Below, piece by piece: positions 39,955 through 50,750 of a stretch of DNA of 64,000 nt. Both the position numbers and the translations under genes were made by a program. Source of the DNA: Adineta steineri (lineage: Eukaryota; Rotifera; Eurotatoria; Adinetida; Adinetidae); assembly GCA_905250115.1 (NCBI GenBank), contig CAJNOI010000044.1, forward strand, positions 227,714 through 291,713. Reading direction: 5' to 3'. The notes below the pieces were generated by a model, which searched no databases, had not been told where the DNA came from, and worked only from the letters and a program-made list of their open reading frames with translations. How positions within the stretch are numbered: position 1 is the stretch's first letter; every line of letters starts with the position of its first letter.

Positions 39955-41350
39955 TTAGAAAAGACTTGTGTTGGCTGATGATTTTTTTGTTGCCATTGAA
40001 GCAAAATAACGAATGATTTCGAGTGTACTATTATCGGTATCGTACACCGCATTCGAGCCTTGAGGTTCATGTGGTGGATCACCAATAAAATCATCTCCTT
40101 GTCTCCAACTAGCACCTAGAATTCGTGGTCGTCCTTCGCCTCCATAAGCCCAGAAAGTGGCAGGTATGCGATGATGATGAGCAAGTTGAAGGACAGCTCG
40201 ATAATATTTGTCACGTACAGTAACAGGTGATGTTGAACTAAGACTAGCATTGTCTCTTAAAAAAACAATAGATATAGAATAGAAATATACGTACGAGCTT
40301 TATTTAAGCAAAATAGTTCAATGTATAAGTTTGTTGCTTACCGAGATATGCCGAATTCTTCTAATACAATCGGTTTATCTTTGTAGGCAGCGCGATCATC
40401 GATAAATTTTTTAGCAGCTGCTAGAGCTAATGGAAATGTAACTGAAGAATTATGCGGATCGTGGATACCCCAGTTTTCTACCCATAAATGTATAGTAGCG
40501 TAATCAATACATTGACTGGCATGTTCATTTATGAAATTTTTTGATGTAGAGTGACCGTCGCTACCTGTAGTAATCAATTGTTTTGGAGCAAGCTGTTTAA
40601 TTAAGCAAGCAGTATGGTTTAACCATGTAAGATTTAAATTACCATATTGACTAAGTTCATTAGCTAATTCCCATGACATCTGAAAAAGAAATTATTATTA
40701 GATAAAGTTTAGAAATTATACACTACAAAATATTTCCTTACAATTGTTGGATCTTCCGCATAGGGTATGTTGTTATATTTATTTGTACGTTTTACTATAA
40801 ATTGAATATGATTGTTAAACAATTCTAATGCTCGTGGTAACTCATAGAATCTTGCAGCAAATGAGTCAAAATCATTGCTACCGCCTGGATAAGGAATTGA
40901 TTTTGCACCTCCAGCCCAAACTACATATTGAGCAAAACCACCTGACCATTGCCAATAATTATTTAAGCACATTACTGCACGCATTTTTCGTTTGTTCATT
41001 TCATATAAGAGAAAGTCGAGACCATCTAAAATGGCTTCATCGTATATACCAGGTTGAGGTTGCATCGCAGGAACCATACGCGATGGTTCTGTATTTGGAC
41101 CTTCACTACCTGCTTGTAAGCGTAGATTATCGACACCTAATGAATGTAATCGATCCAATTCGCGTAGTAAACGTGACCGATTACCACCAGGTCCTTTCGA
41201 AGCAAGATTAACACCATACCAAAAATTGGTGCCGATATACATATAATCTTCATTGTTCAAAGTCAAACGACCATTTTGTACTGTGATAAATGATGATGAT
41301 TGTCCGTTGACAATAGTAAAGAGAACAACAATGATTATAACATACCACAT
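39955..41350 (-). CDS. Secreted GH5 (subfamily 7-like) endo-beta-1,4-mannanase
   Basis: Predicted 415 aa. Exons (-): 40742-41350, 40342-40679, 39955-40255. It should hydrolyse beta-1,4 links in mannan or galactomannan outside the cell or in the gut. A hydrophobic N-terminal signal peptide (MWYVIIIVVLFTIVNG) precedes the catalytic domain. Family landmarks are present in order: YIGTNFWYGVNL, LGVDNLRLQAGSEG, the conserved CLNNYWQWSGG stretch, WELANE with the likely acid/base Glu211, IHLWVENWG, and VLEEFGISR with the likely nucleophile Glu311. The C-terminal exon has FWAYGGEGRP, also typical of fungal and animal mannanases of this group. Full-length and intact. Two short introns indicate a gene settled in a eukaryotic genome. 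It lies head-to-head with an esterase gene 0.9 kb away. Microbial ancestry is plausible but unproven here. Confidence 0.9.
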
Positions 41351-42202
41351 GATAGTGTAGAATGATCAAAATTAATGTTAGTTTATATCATATAATAGAA
41401 ATCTGTATTAACAAATGTGTCATATATTTCAATTGTGCTTTATTTCACTCTTTTCTTCTCCTTTTATATGATGCACATGATCGTTCTTTCGTATATAATT
41501 CATCGAACAAAAGATATTAAAGATGCATATCACTGGATTAGATATGTGTCCGAAAGAGAACGAAGAAAGTGAAGAATATACTATGTAGATATGATATGTA
41601 GAAAAGAGTATAGAGAAATATATCATGTGAACAAAAGGGTCGTCGACCAATTCGTCACGTTCAATTTGTCGCAATCAGATATTGTAAAGGATTTTCTTGG
41701 AATAATCCAGCAATGCGTATTTTAGTTTGAGTGTTTATAAATAGATGTGACTAGATCATATTGGGAAGACCTGTGGAATATTTTTCTGGAAAATATTCAA
41801 CAACGATGAAATCAGAGTTTGCTTCGTTTATCATCTCTCAAAGTCATTCACTGCTAACTATCCATAGTCATGTCATCATGGAATAGCTATTCAGACATTA
41901 GTAAAGATGCTCTTGAAAATTGATCAGCCGTTTTGATGACGAGGTACAGTTTAAGATACTTGTTGTCGACCTTGAGAGAAGTACTTCGATTCTATGTGTA
42001 TTATTTTCAAGAAAACCTTGCCTATTCATGAGGTAACTCAAAAACTTCATATAAACTCCTGAAATGGATGTAATGGCTTGGATAACACGTTAAGATAAAT
42101 TACTTAATTTCATTACTATAGTTTGTTTCTCTGTCTCACATCTGTATGAACAATAAACTGTTCGGAATAATATCTCTTTGCGACGGATTGATATAGTGCT
42201 CT
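41351..42202. other. Intergenic region between two divergent CAZyme genes
   Basis: About 0.85 kb separates the start codons of the minus-strand mannanase and the plus-strand esterase. It must hold both promoters. An AT-rich TATA-like stretch lies near 41380-41397 on the mannanase side. No further motif is claimed. Confidence 0.5.
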
Positions 42203-42203
42203 T

Positions 42204-42213
42204 TATATATAAA
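42204..42213 (+). promoter_or_regulatory. TATA box candidate for the esterase gene
   Basis: TATATATAAA lies 47-56 nt upstream of the chosen ATG (42260). That places a start site at about 42235 and leaves a very short leader. This supports the 42260 start over upstream alternatives. Confidence 0.45.
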
Positions 42214-42259
42214 GAAAGTACATGTTACAGTGTGTCTCTCCCTTTATTCAAAGACATTC

Positions 42260-43565
42260 ATGAGACAACAGCTCTTACTGTGCTGGGCGAGCATTCTCGT
42301 TCTGACGGTGCTTCCATCAGAGTGTGCACTGAGCTCTGGCTGTGGAAAATCTCTTCCTAGTGGTTTTGCTGCCGGTCAAACAACGTCAATGGAGATTCCT
42401 GCAGCAAATGATCAACCTGTTCGTCATTACAAGGTGCACCTATCAGCTAACTTTAAAAACGATCGAGGACATGCTATTGTCTTCTCTTTTCATGGCCGCA
42501 ATGGAGATATGGCGAAACAAGAGGATCTATCTGAATTATCTCCGAAAGGTATACTTATCAATGGTGCAGGAATCATCGCTGTTTATCCTAAAGGAAAGTT
42601 GGGAAAGGATGACCAGACTGCTTGGCAAGGTGCTCCATATGCTGCTCCTGGTGTGGATGATGTGAGCTCTTTTCATTTCTTTTCCACTTCTATTGAAAAC
42701 AAATTGATAATATAGATTCTTTTTGTGGATACAATGATCGCTACACTACAAAAAACATTCTGCGTTGATACGTCTCGAATCTATGCAACGGGCAAGAGTA
42801 ATGGTATGCTGTAGTTTTGACTATTTATCTCAAGATTAGATTCATTATAGAAGTCTGTTTCAAAGAAGAAAGCTCAGGAAATACTATTCATAAATCCTAC
42901 TATCGTAATGATAATCCAAATTCAAAGAATGAAAACCAAAAAAGGCCAAATTTTCGACTGTAAGCGATGTTTTGAAGGTTTCTAGAATCGTTATTATTAT
43001 AATATTTCAAGCTTAAAAAATAGAACAACGGACTAATTTTTTTTTGAATTTTATAGGTGGAGGATTTGTCAATCTTCTAGCTTGTACACCATGGATAGCT
43101 GCAAAGATTGCCGCTTTTGCAACTGTTTCAGCAGCTTTCTATACAAATACATTCAATGGAAATTGCCCAACTCAACGTGCTATACCCATTCTCGACTTTC
43201 ATGGTACTAAAGATACTGTTACGCCATACAATGGCGGACAAGCACACGGTGCAACACAAGTCGGTATTGACAAATTTCGACAAGATTGGGCATCACGCAA
43301 TGGTTGTCAAAATAAATCGTCAATCTCTTATCTATCGAAAGAAACCGATCCACAACAATTGGTTGAAATTCAAACGTATAACACGGCCTGTAAAAAGGGT
43401 GGTATTGTTATAGGATACAAGATCACTGCAGGACAACATGGATGGCCTCGTACAACATTACCAGCAAAATGTAATGGAAATGTAGGAACGAATGATTGTA
43501 CCACTACTGTATTCGATGCTACATCGAGTGTTATCATTCCTTTTTTCAATAAATACACATTGTAG
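42260..43565 (+). CDS. Secreted CE1-type esterase (feruloyl / acetyl-xylan esterase or PHB-depolymerase-like)
   Basis: Predicted 332 aa, with a signal peptide (about residues 1-23, ending in Cys/Ala). Exons: 42260-42661, 42716-42803, 43057-43565. It is an alpha/beta-hydrolase. It shows the oxyanion-region strand VFSFHGRNG, the nucleophile elbow ATGKSNGGGF with Ser162 (G-x-S-x-G; the codon after it is split by an intron), the likely acid in DFHGTKDTVTPYNGG, and the catalytic His in TAGQHGWP. Spacing and motifs fit CE1/LpqC-type enzymes that remove feruloyl or acetyl groups from hemicellulose. The substrate cannot be fixed from sequence, and PHB depolymerase is an alternative. Paired Cys residues (CGK, ACTPW, NGNCP, NGCQ) suggest disulfides, consistent with secretion. 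The second intron is about 253 nt, unusually long for this locus. The divergent partner is a mannanase, which fits plant or algal wall digestion. Confidence 0.82.
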
Positions 43566-43618
43566 TTAAGGAAGAGATGAGAACGAGTGTATTGATGAAA
43601 TTAAAGAGTTTAAAATGT

Positions 43619-43624
43619 AATAAA
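43619..43624 (+). terminator. Candidate polyadenylation signal of the esterase gene
   Basis: AATAAA lies 54 nt after the stop codon, at a suitable position for 3' end formation. The next gene is convergent and ends 280 nt further on. Confidence 0.45.
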
Positions 43625-43904
43625 TTATAACACTTGTTTACGAAAGTGCATATGAATATGTTTGAATAAGTATGAAAGTCTTCCTAAGCAAAGATCATAC
43701 AATCAGAGTAGGAATGGATGTGTGTGTGAGTGGAATGTTGGTACTGTGTTTAACTCTAAGCCATATTTACACCCTGTCAGTTAAGCTCCTATCATTAGAT
43801 TTTTGTATAAAAAAAAAAGAAATATTTATATGTTACGTCAACATCAAATACATATATTTGATATAATAACACAAAAACAAAAACAAAAATGTATTGATGT
43901 AATT

Positions 43905-46629
43905 TTAATTTTGTTTTTTTTTTCTTTTCAATTTTTTCTTCTGATTTTGTTCATTATCAAATAAAGAATTATTTTCCATATTTGATAAAGATTTTTCTTG
44001 ATCATTATTCTCTGTTAATTTAACATCAAATGGTGATTGCTCTTGATTCGAACGATTATGTTTAAGAAAAATATCTTGTTTATTTAATGGTTCAATACGT
44101 ACACCACTACGTGTACGTACTTTTGGTTGATTTAAACGACGATATGCAGTTTCAGGATTCCATTCACGACCTAATGGTTGTTGCATTAATGATTCAAATT
44201 GATCAACATTAACAAATGGAAATGGTAAATCACTAACCTATAAAGACATATAATAAAAGAAAAAGATTATTGTCTTTTTTTATTTTGAACTATACTGAAA
44301 AAAAATACATACACGGTGTTCAGAGATTTTTTGATCAGCTTTCTCACTGATTATTACATGTTGAAGGTGCACATCTCGACGAGGTGGTGCAGGTTTTGGA
44401 GGAACTAAAAATCTGAAAAAGAACAAATAATTCTAATAGAAAAAAATTAATATTTATGTTTTTACTTTCGTTTTTTTCGTTTATTAACTGGAACACCTGC
44501 TCCAGACCATTCACCCCAACCTGGTAATGATAAATCAATTGCTTTTGGACGATCACGTTCAATGATATCAGTCTTTTCTTTTTCAAATTCAGCAAGAACA
44601 TCATCATCAGCAAATGCTTCTTGAATATTCATATGATGCTGTTCATTTGATTGTTGTGGTTGTGTAATTTCAACTCGTTTAGTTGTCACTGGCATATTAA
44701 GATGATCTGAAGATTTCGTTTGTGTTATTCCATAACTTTTATTTTCTAATGATTCATTTTGAGAATGATTATTTTCATTATCTTCAACTTTTTCATCTCC
44801 TTGTTCTTGTTCTTCCTCTTCACTATCTGATGATGAACTATCTTCATTTCGAACTTCACCTGGTTTCGAATATTCCGATGCTGGAAGAACTGCACTTGTT
44901 GTCAACCATGGATTAGCTTCCGTTTCGCTATGAGACGGTGCAAGAATTAATGGTATTTCTGTCGATTTCTTTTTTGGTATTTCGACTACGGATTTTTTTG
45001 TTAATGGTTCATCATCATCTTCATCATCATCATCGTCATCATCATCACTTTCATCTTGAGCTTGTTTTTTACTTAATTGTTTACCAAGTTTTAATTGTTC
45101 TTCAACATCATCTCGTACCTGATGAAGTAAAGAAAAAAAAACTGGATGACTTAAATTAATGAAATTATTTACTTTTGTATTAAACTTTGTTAATAAACGT
45201 TTTTCTTTAGCCCATTTTGTTGAATTTTTATGACGTTGTGTTGAACGTTCTTCAATACGACGTAGTTCAAGTTTTTCTAAGCGTTCAAGAAATTGATCAG
45301 GATTTTCTACTGATAATTTTTCTAAAGCTTTTTCTTCTTGTTTTTGACGATCTTTTCGCACTAGACGACGAAATCTATTAAAATAAAAGTATTGAAAATT
45401 AATCTCAATTGACATTATCCATTCAAGTAAACTATAAAACACTCTAATCTTATTTCTCGTTTTCATGATCATTCAAACAATGCAAAATCTAATTACGAAT
45501 TGTTGTCTGCTAGAAAAAAAAGTAACTTACTTTTTACTCTTGATTTTTCCTACGCGTTTCAATCTAGCTTGTTGATATGAAATCAATGCACGCATTTTTT
45601 TTAATTCATCTAATTTTTGTTTTGCCTAAAATCAAATATTTATTATATTATTTTGTTTATTTCTTTTTATACTTCAAGTAAATCCATTTTACTAATAATC
45701 TTCTTTTCAGCTTGTGTAAGTAATGAATCAGGTTGAATATTATTTGTACTTGATTGTAATATAGCTGCTATATCCTTTTCTAATGAACTTAATGGCTATG
45801 AAAATAAAAAAAAAATAATATTTTTGAAGAAGTATGACATTTTTTATTTACTTTAAATTTTCCAACAAATTCCTGAGTAGTTTGAAATTGAACACCACCA
45901 TTTTGAAGTGGAAAATTTAATGTTTCTGCCTGAATTTTAAATATAAATTAATTTCGATTATGATACGAAAAAAAATAGAATGAATTACAGTTCGATGTTT
46001 CTCAACAATCGGATCCCATTTAGTTAAAGATTTCTTTTCTTGATTGTAAGCAGCAATACGTTCAGCCTAAAATACACATGAAAATTTTATTAAAAAGATT
46101 ACAAACTAAAACCTTTTCTGCTTGTGGTTTTTGTAATGGTTGTTGAAGTACAGATTGATGTTTATTAACTTTAGCTAATTGTTTTTTTAATGATTCTACT
46201 TGTAATGATGAAGTCTTTTTTAAACTAGATAATAATTGATGACTTTTTATTTTTTTCGACGCCGATGCTATAGGATAAATAAAATAAGTATAAATAAAAT
46301 TTATTCTTATTTAAATTTACATGTTTGTGTTGAGGCAATAAGATTATTTGGATTACTAATTGGTTCTGTTCGAAGAGTAACTTTCCTATTTAGAGAAATT
46401 TTACAAATATATTTTTTGTACGTATTTAGGAAATAAGATCTTACCGTTTCTTACCACCCAAATGAACAATCGAATCAATTAATTTATCATGTTTTGATTT
46501 TGTTTTATAACCATGCGATTGCTAGAAAAAGAAACAAATTTTCATGTTTTACATTAATGGAAAATATCATACTTCTTCGTCATCATCATCATCAGCTAAT
46601 ATAGGTTCTTCAATAAAATCGTTTTCCAT
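43905..46629 (-). CDS. UTP14: UTP14, U3 snoRNA-associated small-subunit processome protein
   Basis: Predicted 671 aa. Exons (-): 46573-46629, 46445-46521, 46321-46385, 46113-46267, 45989-46066, 45852-45929, 45673-45795, 45531-45625, 45173-45374, 44466-45118, 44313-44412, 43905-44237. UTP14 acts in the nucleolus in 18S rRNA processing and activates the helicase Dhr1/DHX37. Landmarks: acidic N terminus, HDKLIDSIVHLGGKKR, LTKWDPIVEKHR, RVGKIKSKKFRRLVRK, a long acidic tract (about ten Asp/Glu), LPGWGEWSGAGVP followed by a Lys/Arg run, RRDVHLQHVIISEK, FVNVDQFESLMQQPLGREWN, and a basic C-terminal tail. Length and motif order match animal UTP14. An AG directly precedes the ATG, so the 5'UTR contains an intron. 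One 54-nt intron (45119-45172) is in frame and stop-free; it is treated as an intron because both splice sites are consensus. Confidence 0.95.
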
Positions 46630-47948
46630 CTGAAAAAAAACAATACTATGGAACTTTCGATATATTCGATAATGAATTAAGAGTAGAGTATCTACTACTT
46701 CGTCTAGAACATATACTATTGGAGATCGATTTTAAATCAATCAGAAATAGCGACAAAAAACTCGTTTTTCAAATGATGGCGCTAGTCAATGGACATGATA
46801 GAATCATGTTTTCGCAATATACTGCAGTTAGTGAACACGTTTTTTGTGAAGTTATTTCTGCACGCTGAATGAATTCACATCGAAATCGAAAACAGCTTGA
46901 TTGATTCTCATATATAATGTTCATAGCGACAATGACAGTTTTTATCCATGATCAGATGCTAAACATCATCGTATGTTGAACGCTTTTCAGAAGTTCTAGT
47001 AGCATATAAAATACTGAACATTGTACTTTTGTAAACATTCTATATTTATTACTATCTGATATTTCTGTAGAATTCAAATTAGGCTCTATGATTGCATTGT
47101 ATATGTATCTGCAAGTATGTTTATCGAATAAAATTGAATTTTTCCTATTTTATTCGTATCTTATATGTTTTAAGATATTGTTCAACCATTTCATTAGGTT
47201 ATGTAAATTTAACGTAAATCAATGTCAAATTTGAATATCAAGATTCTTAGCTTCACTTATTTATCGAAAAATAATTTCAAAATGTTAGGAATAGTTAAAT
47301 GAAACTTATAAATTCAATTCGAGAAGTAGTAAAAATTTTGATATTCTTACAAGATTAAGTTATTTTATCCGAAAAAGAGAAAAGAAATTATTCGTTTACT
47401 TTTGTTCTATTACGTCAATTCAATAATAATGTGTAGGAGAACAGATTATCTATTGTAGCAAATAAATATTATCTTGTTCAATAAATAGCATGAAATTCAA
47501 AACTTATCTTTCTATTAAAAGGAATGATCTCAAATTTCTATTTATATATATATGTATACATGAGAGTATAAATTATGAGTCTAATTATTGATAAATTAGA
47601 ATAAGAATTTAAAATAAATCATGATTTAAAAAACACAATCACAAATAGAAATGTATGACGCTAAAATATAACAATTTCATGATTTAACATATACCTGACC
47701 TACTTTTTATCTTCTAATTAAAAAAGAACTATCAATGGATTTCTTATATAAACAAGTATAAAAGAAAGAATTTTATTTTTAATCTCTACGATCAAACGAA
47801 AAATACAAATAGAAAAAATTATATTATATTTCTACAAAAACAAAAATAATAAAAGAAAAATTCGCTGGTTTAATATGTAAAAATGTCTTCAATGGAACGT
47901 ATTGCTGGATTATATAAAGTATATATATATATATATTTGTATAAATGT
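46630..47948. other. Intergenic, no gene found
   Basis: About 1.3 kb between the UTP14 start (leader and promoter, from about 46640 on) and the P450 stop. It is AT-rich. No RNA gene or mobile element was recognised. Confidence 0.5.
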
Positions 47949-50475
47949 CTATGAACGTGTAGTAAATGGTGTAGCTTTAAGTGTATATTTTGGTGGCATA
48001 TTAGCCAAACCAAATGTACCTGAAGTTGCTTCAGGTAATGGGCCAGTTTTTTCAAAATCATTATGATATAAAAATACAGCAAGAATACCAGTTAATAAAT
48101 TAAATAAATGTTTTTCTGCTATACATGCACGTGGACCAAAACCAAATGGTGAATAGGAATGAGTTGGAATTGATGATAAATTATCTCCAAGCCAACGGTT
48201 AACATCAAAATTATTTGCATCTTTCCAATGAACCGAATGATGTAATGCAATAATATTTGCACCAAATTGTGTACGTTTTTGAATATGAAATTTACGCCAT
48301 TTAAAATCTTCTAATGTTGAATGAATAACAACTGGAACAATTGGTGATACACGTAAAACTTCTTTAACAAACGCTTGTGTGTGGACAAGTGATTCGGCTG
48401 ATGAAAGATTAAATGATGCATAATTTTTATCTCTATTTAAAACAGAAAAAAAAGAATAATTATTTTGAAAAGCTTTTATTTTACCGTGCTTCACGTCGGC
48501 ATGCATCTGCTTCTTCTGGATATTTAACAACATAGAGTAGAAGCCATGAAAGTGCACCTTTAAGCATTTCACTTCCATGCATAATTATATCAAGTATACA
48601 AGCAGCTATATCATCTTCATCTAAACGTGGTGACGATTCATCAATGACATTCAAAATTGAATCAAGAAAATCATTATTTTTTGTTGTTGATGTTACTGTT
48701 TCTTCTTCAGAGAGACCTGCAACACGATTTGATTCGCCACGTCTATATTGTATCCAAGTTTTAATATAATCTAAGACATTTTCATTAATATCTAATGTTT
48801 CAGATAAACCTGTTAATTGTGTTAACATTGTTTTAGCAGATTTTTCAAATGTATCTGCATGAATAGCTTTCGAAATTTTATATAAATTTTTTTCGAATAA
48901 TTCAAATGTTTTATCTTCAGTTGATGCAGCACCTGATGAACATGTAAGTGTTGTTAAAAGACGAACACTAAAATAAAATGTTGTACGTCGAACATCGAAA
49001 TTTTCCGATAGACGAATTTGTTTTAATTGATCTTGTATAATAGAATCAAAACGTTTACCAACAAGATCATTATCAAGATGCTTGACAAGAGCTTTATGAA
49101 TGATTCGAGCATTATGATCTTGATGACGAAAGACAATACCTATTAAATACAAAATGATTTTTAATAACTGGCATATACGGTCTTCTTAGTTTCCCTAAAT
49201 CAATTATAGTTTCGAAAGAGAGTTGAACGTGACATCAACAGAATACTAAATAATCGATCGACTTTATACTATTCGTACTATATATATCTAATTAAATCAT
49301 GATTTCAATGGAAAGCAAATCTGACATTTCCCTAAAGCGTTTCTGGTTTATTATTTTTTCTGTTAAGTTTTACATTCATCAATAATCTTATAATGATTTG
49401 CAAATATTCAAAGACAAGTACCAATGTCAAACTACCGTTTTTATAATCATATAATAAATTTTGCTTTACTATCTTGATTGATCTTTGAAGAAATTTATAA
49501 TAAAACGTATGAGGGAACTTCAGCAATTACTACCATCTGTTTGAGCAGAAACTCTCAATCAAAACGATGTTTTTTTAACCTTCGTCACTATATTTTTCGA
49601 GTAGACTGGTGACTCAGTAAAATGATACGAATTGTTTTGAGATTTTAATCTACACTGAGTGCTCTAGTAATGTCTGATAAAAATTTCTCGTTAGTGTAAA
49701 ACTAGATAGAAGGTTGTTTTTTTTTTAACTCAAAGGTATTCTTTTTATAGAATAACAAAAATACATTACTAATTATCTAAAGGTCACACCGTGATTCATC
49801 TACTAATTATACTATAAATACATATTTTAGATATTCCACATTTCAAATAAAAATAGTTTCGTATGTTATTTTTTCTTTTGATTCCAAATAATATTATTAA
49901 AATATTTTTTAAAATACCTGTTCGAATATGTTTGCCTTCTTTATAACGCAATTGATTTTCTAAATATCCATCAACTTTATTACTAACTAAATCAGCACGT
50001 CCAATAAATATTTCATTAATAAGTGTTGGATCATTAAGTAAAACTAAACGACCAACATGTGTCATAACTGTACATGAATCTGGATAGTCTGTTGCTAATG
50101 CAAGTAAATTTTCACGTTTTTTTCTATGAAATGATATTGCATCTTTGATATGTCGCCAATCACGTGGTCCTTTTGGATAACGATATCGATTACGATCTAA
50201 AAGAAATTTGTTAAATCAAGTTTTTTGTTTTTTCTTCTTTCCTTATACATACCATACTGCCATTTAAGAAGTATAACAATAATAACCATTGCAAAATGTA
50301 TTCCAAATGATAGAAAATAATTTGTCCATGTTGCTTCTTCTGTACCTGATGAATGATCAACGTCAGCAATTGTTGTTTCAAATGCATTGCCAACAACATT
50401 AGCAACTTTTGCACCAACTTCTGCAGCTAATTCGACTTTTTCGACAATTTTGTCGGTAAGATTTTCAGACACCAT
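47949..50475 (-). CDS. Cytochrome P450 monooxygenase, membrane-anchored
   Basis: Predicted 546 aa. Exons (-): 50253-50475, 49918-50196, 48485-49139, 47949-48432. It is a haem-thiolate monooxygenase of the endoplasmic reticulum with an N-terminal membrane helix (YFLSFGIHFAMVIIVILL) preceded by an unusually long ~50-residue hydrophilic segment. Motifs: RYPKGPRDW (proline hinge), an I-helix at DIIMHGSEMLKGALSW, the K-helix E-x2-R (VKEVLRVSP), the meander FDVNRW, and the haem ligand loop PFGFGPRACIAEKH. The family pattern resembles CYP2-clan enzymes, though the subfamily cannot be assigned. The I-helix keeps Gly and an acidic residue but has Met where the oxygen-activating Thr is usual. Intron 2 (49140-49917, 778 nt) is long and holds no supported feature. 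Substrate unknown; the gene appears intact. Confidence 0.93.
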
Positions 50476-50750
50476 TGTATATCTATGATAAGAAGAAAAA
50501 AACCCTATTCAATTTTATATTCAGGTATTCGAGTACAAATGAAGTTTTATTTTTGTTGTCTTTTTCTTCTCCTAGTTTTTTTTTCGATGCATCAGTGCGC
50601 ATCGTCATCCACCAAGAAAAAAAAGCAAGAAACGAACAAACATACACACATATAGAACAAGAAAAAAAAACAGAGACACGTGTACACAGTAAAGGTGAGA
50701 TCATTATAACCAATGACAACAAAAATATATATGTATATATATAATATTGT

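Noticed and set aside
44722..45159. Plus-strand open frames (His/Leu/Val-rich) opposite UTP14
   Set aside because: Antisense shadows of the acidic and Ser-rich UTP14 exon.
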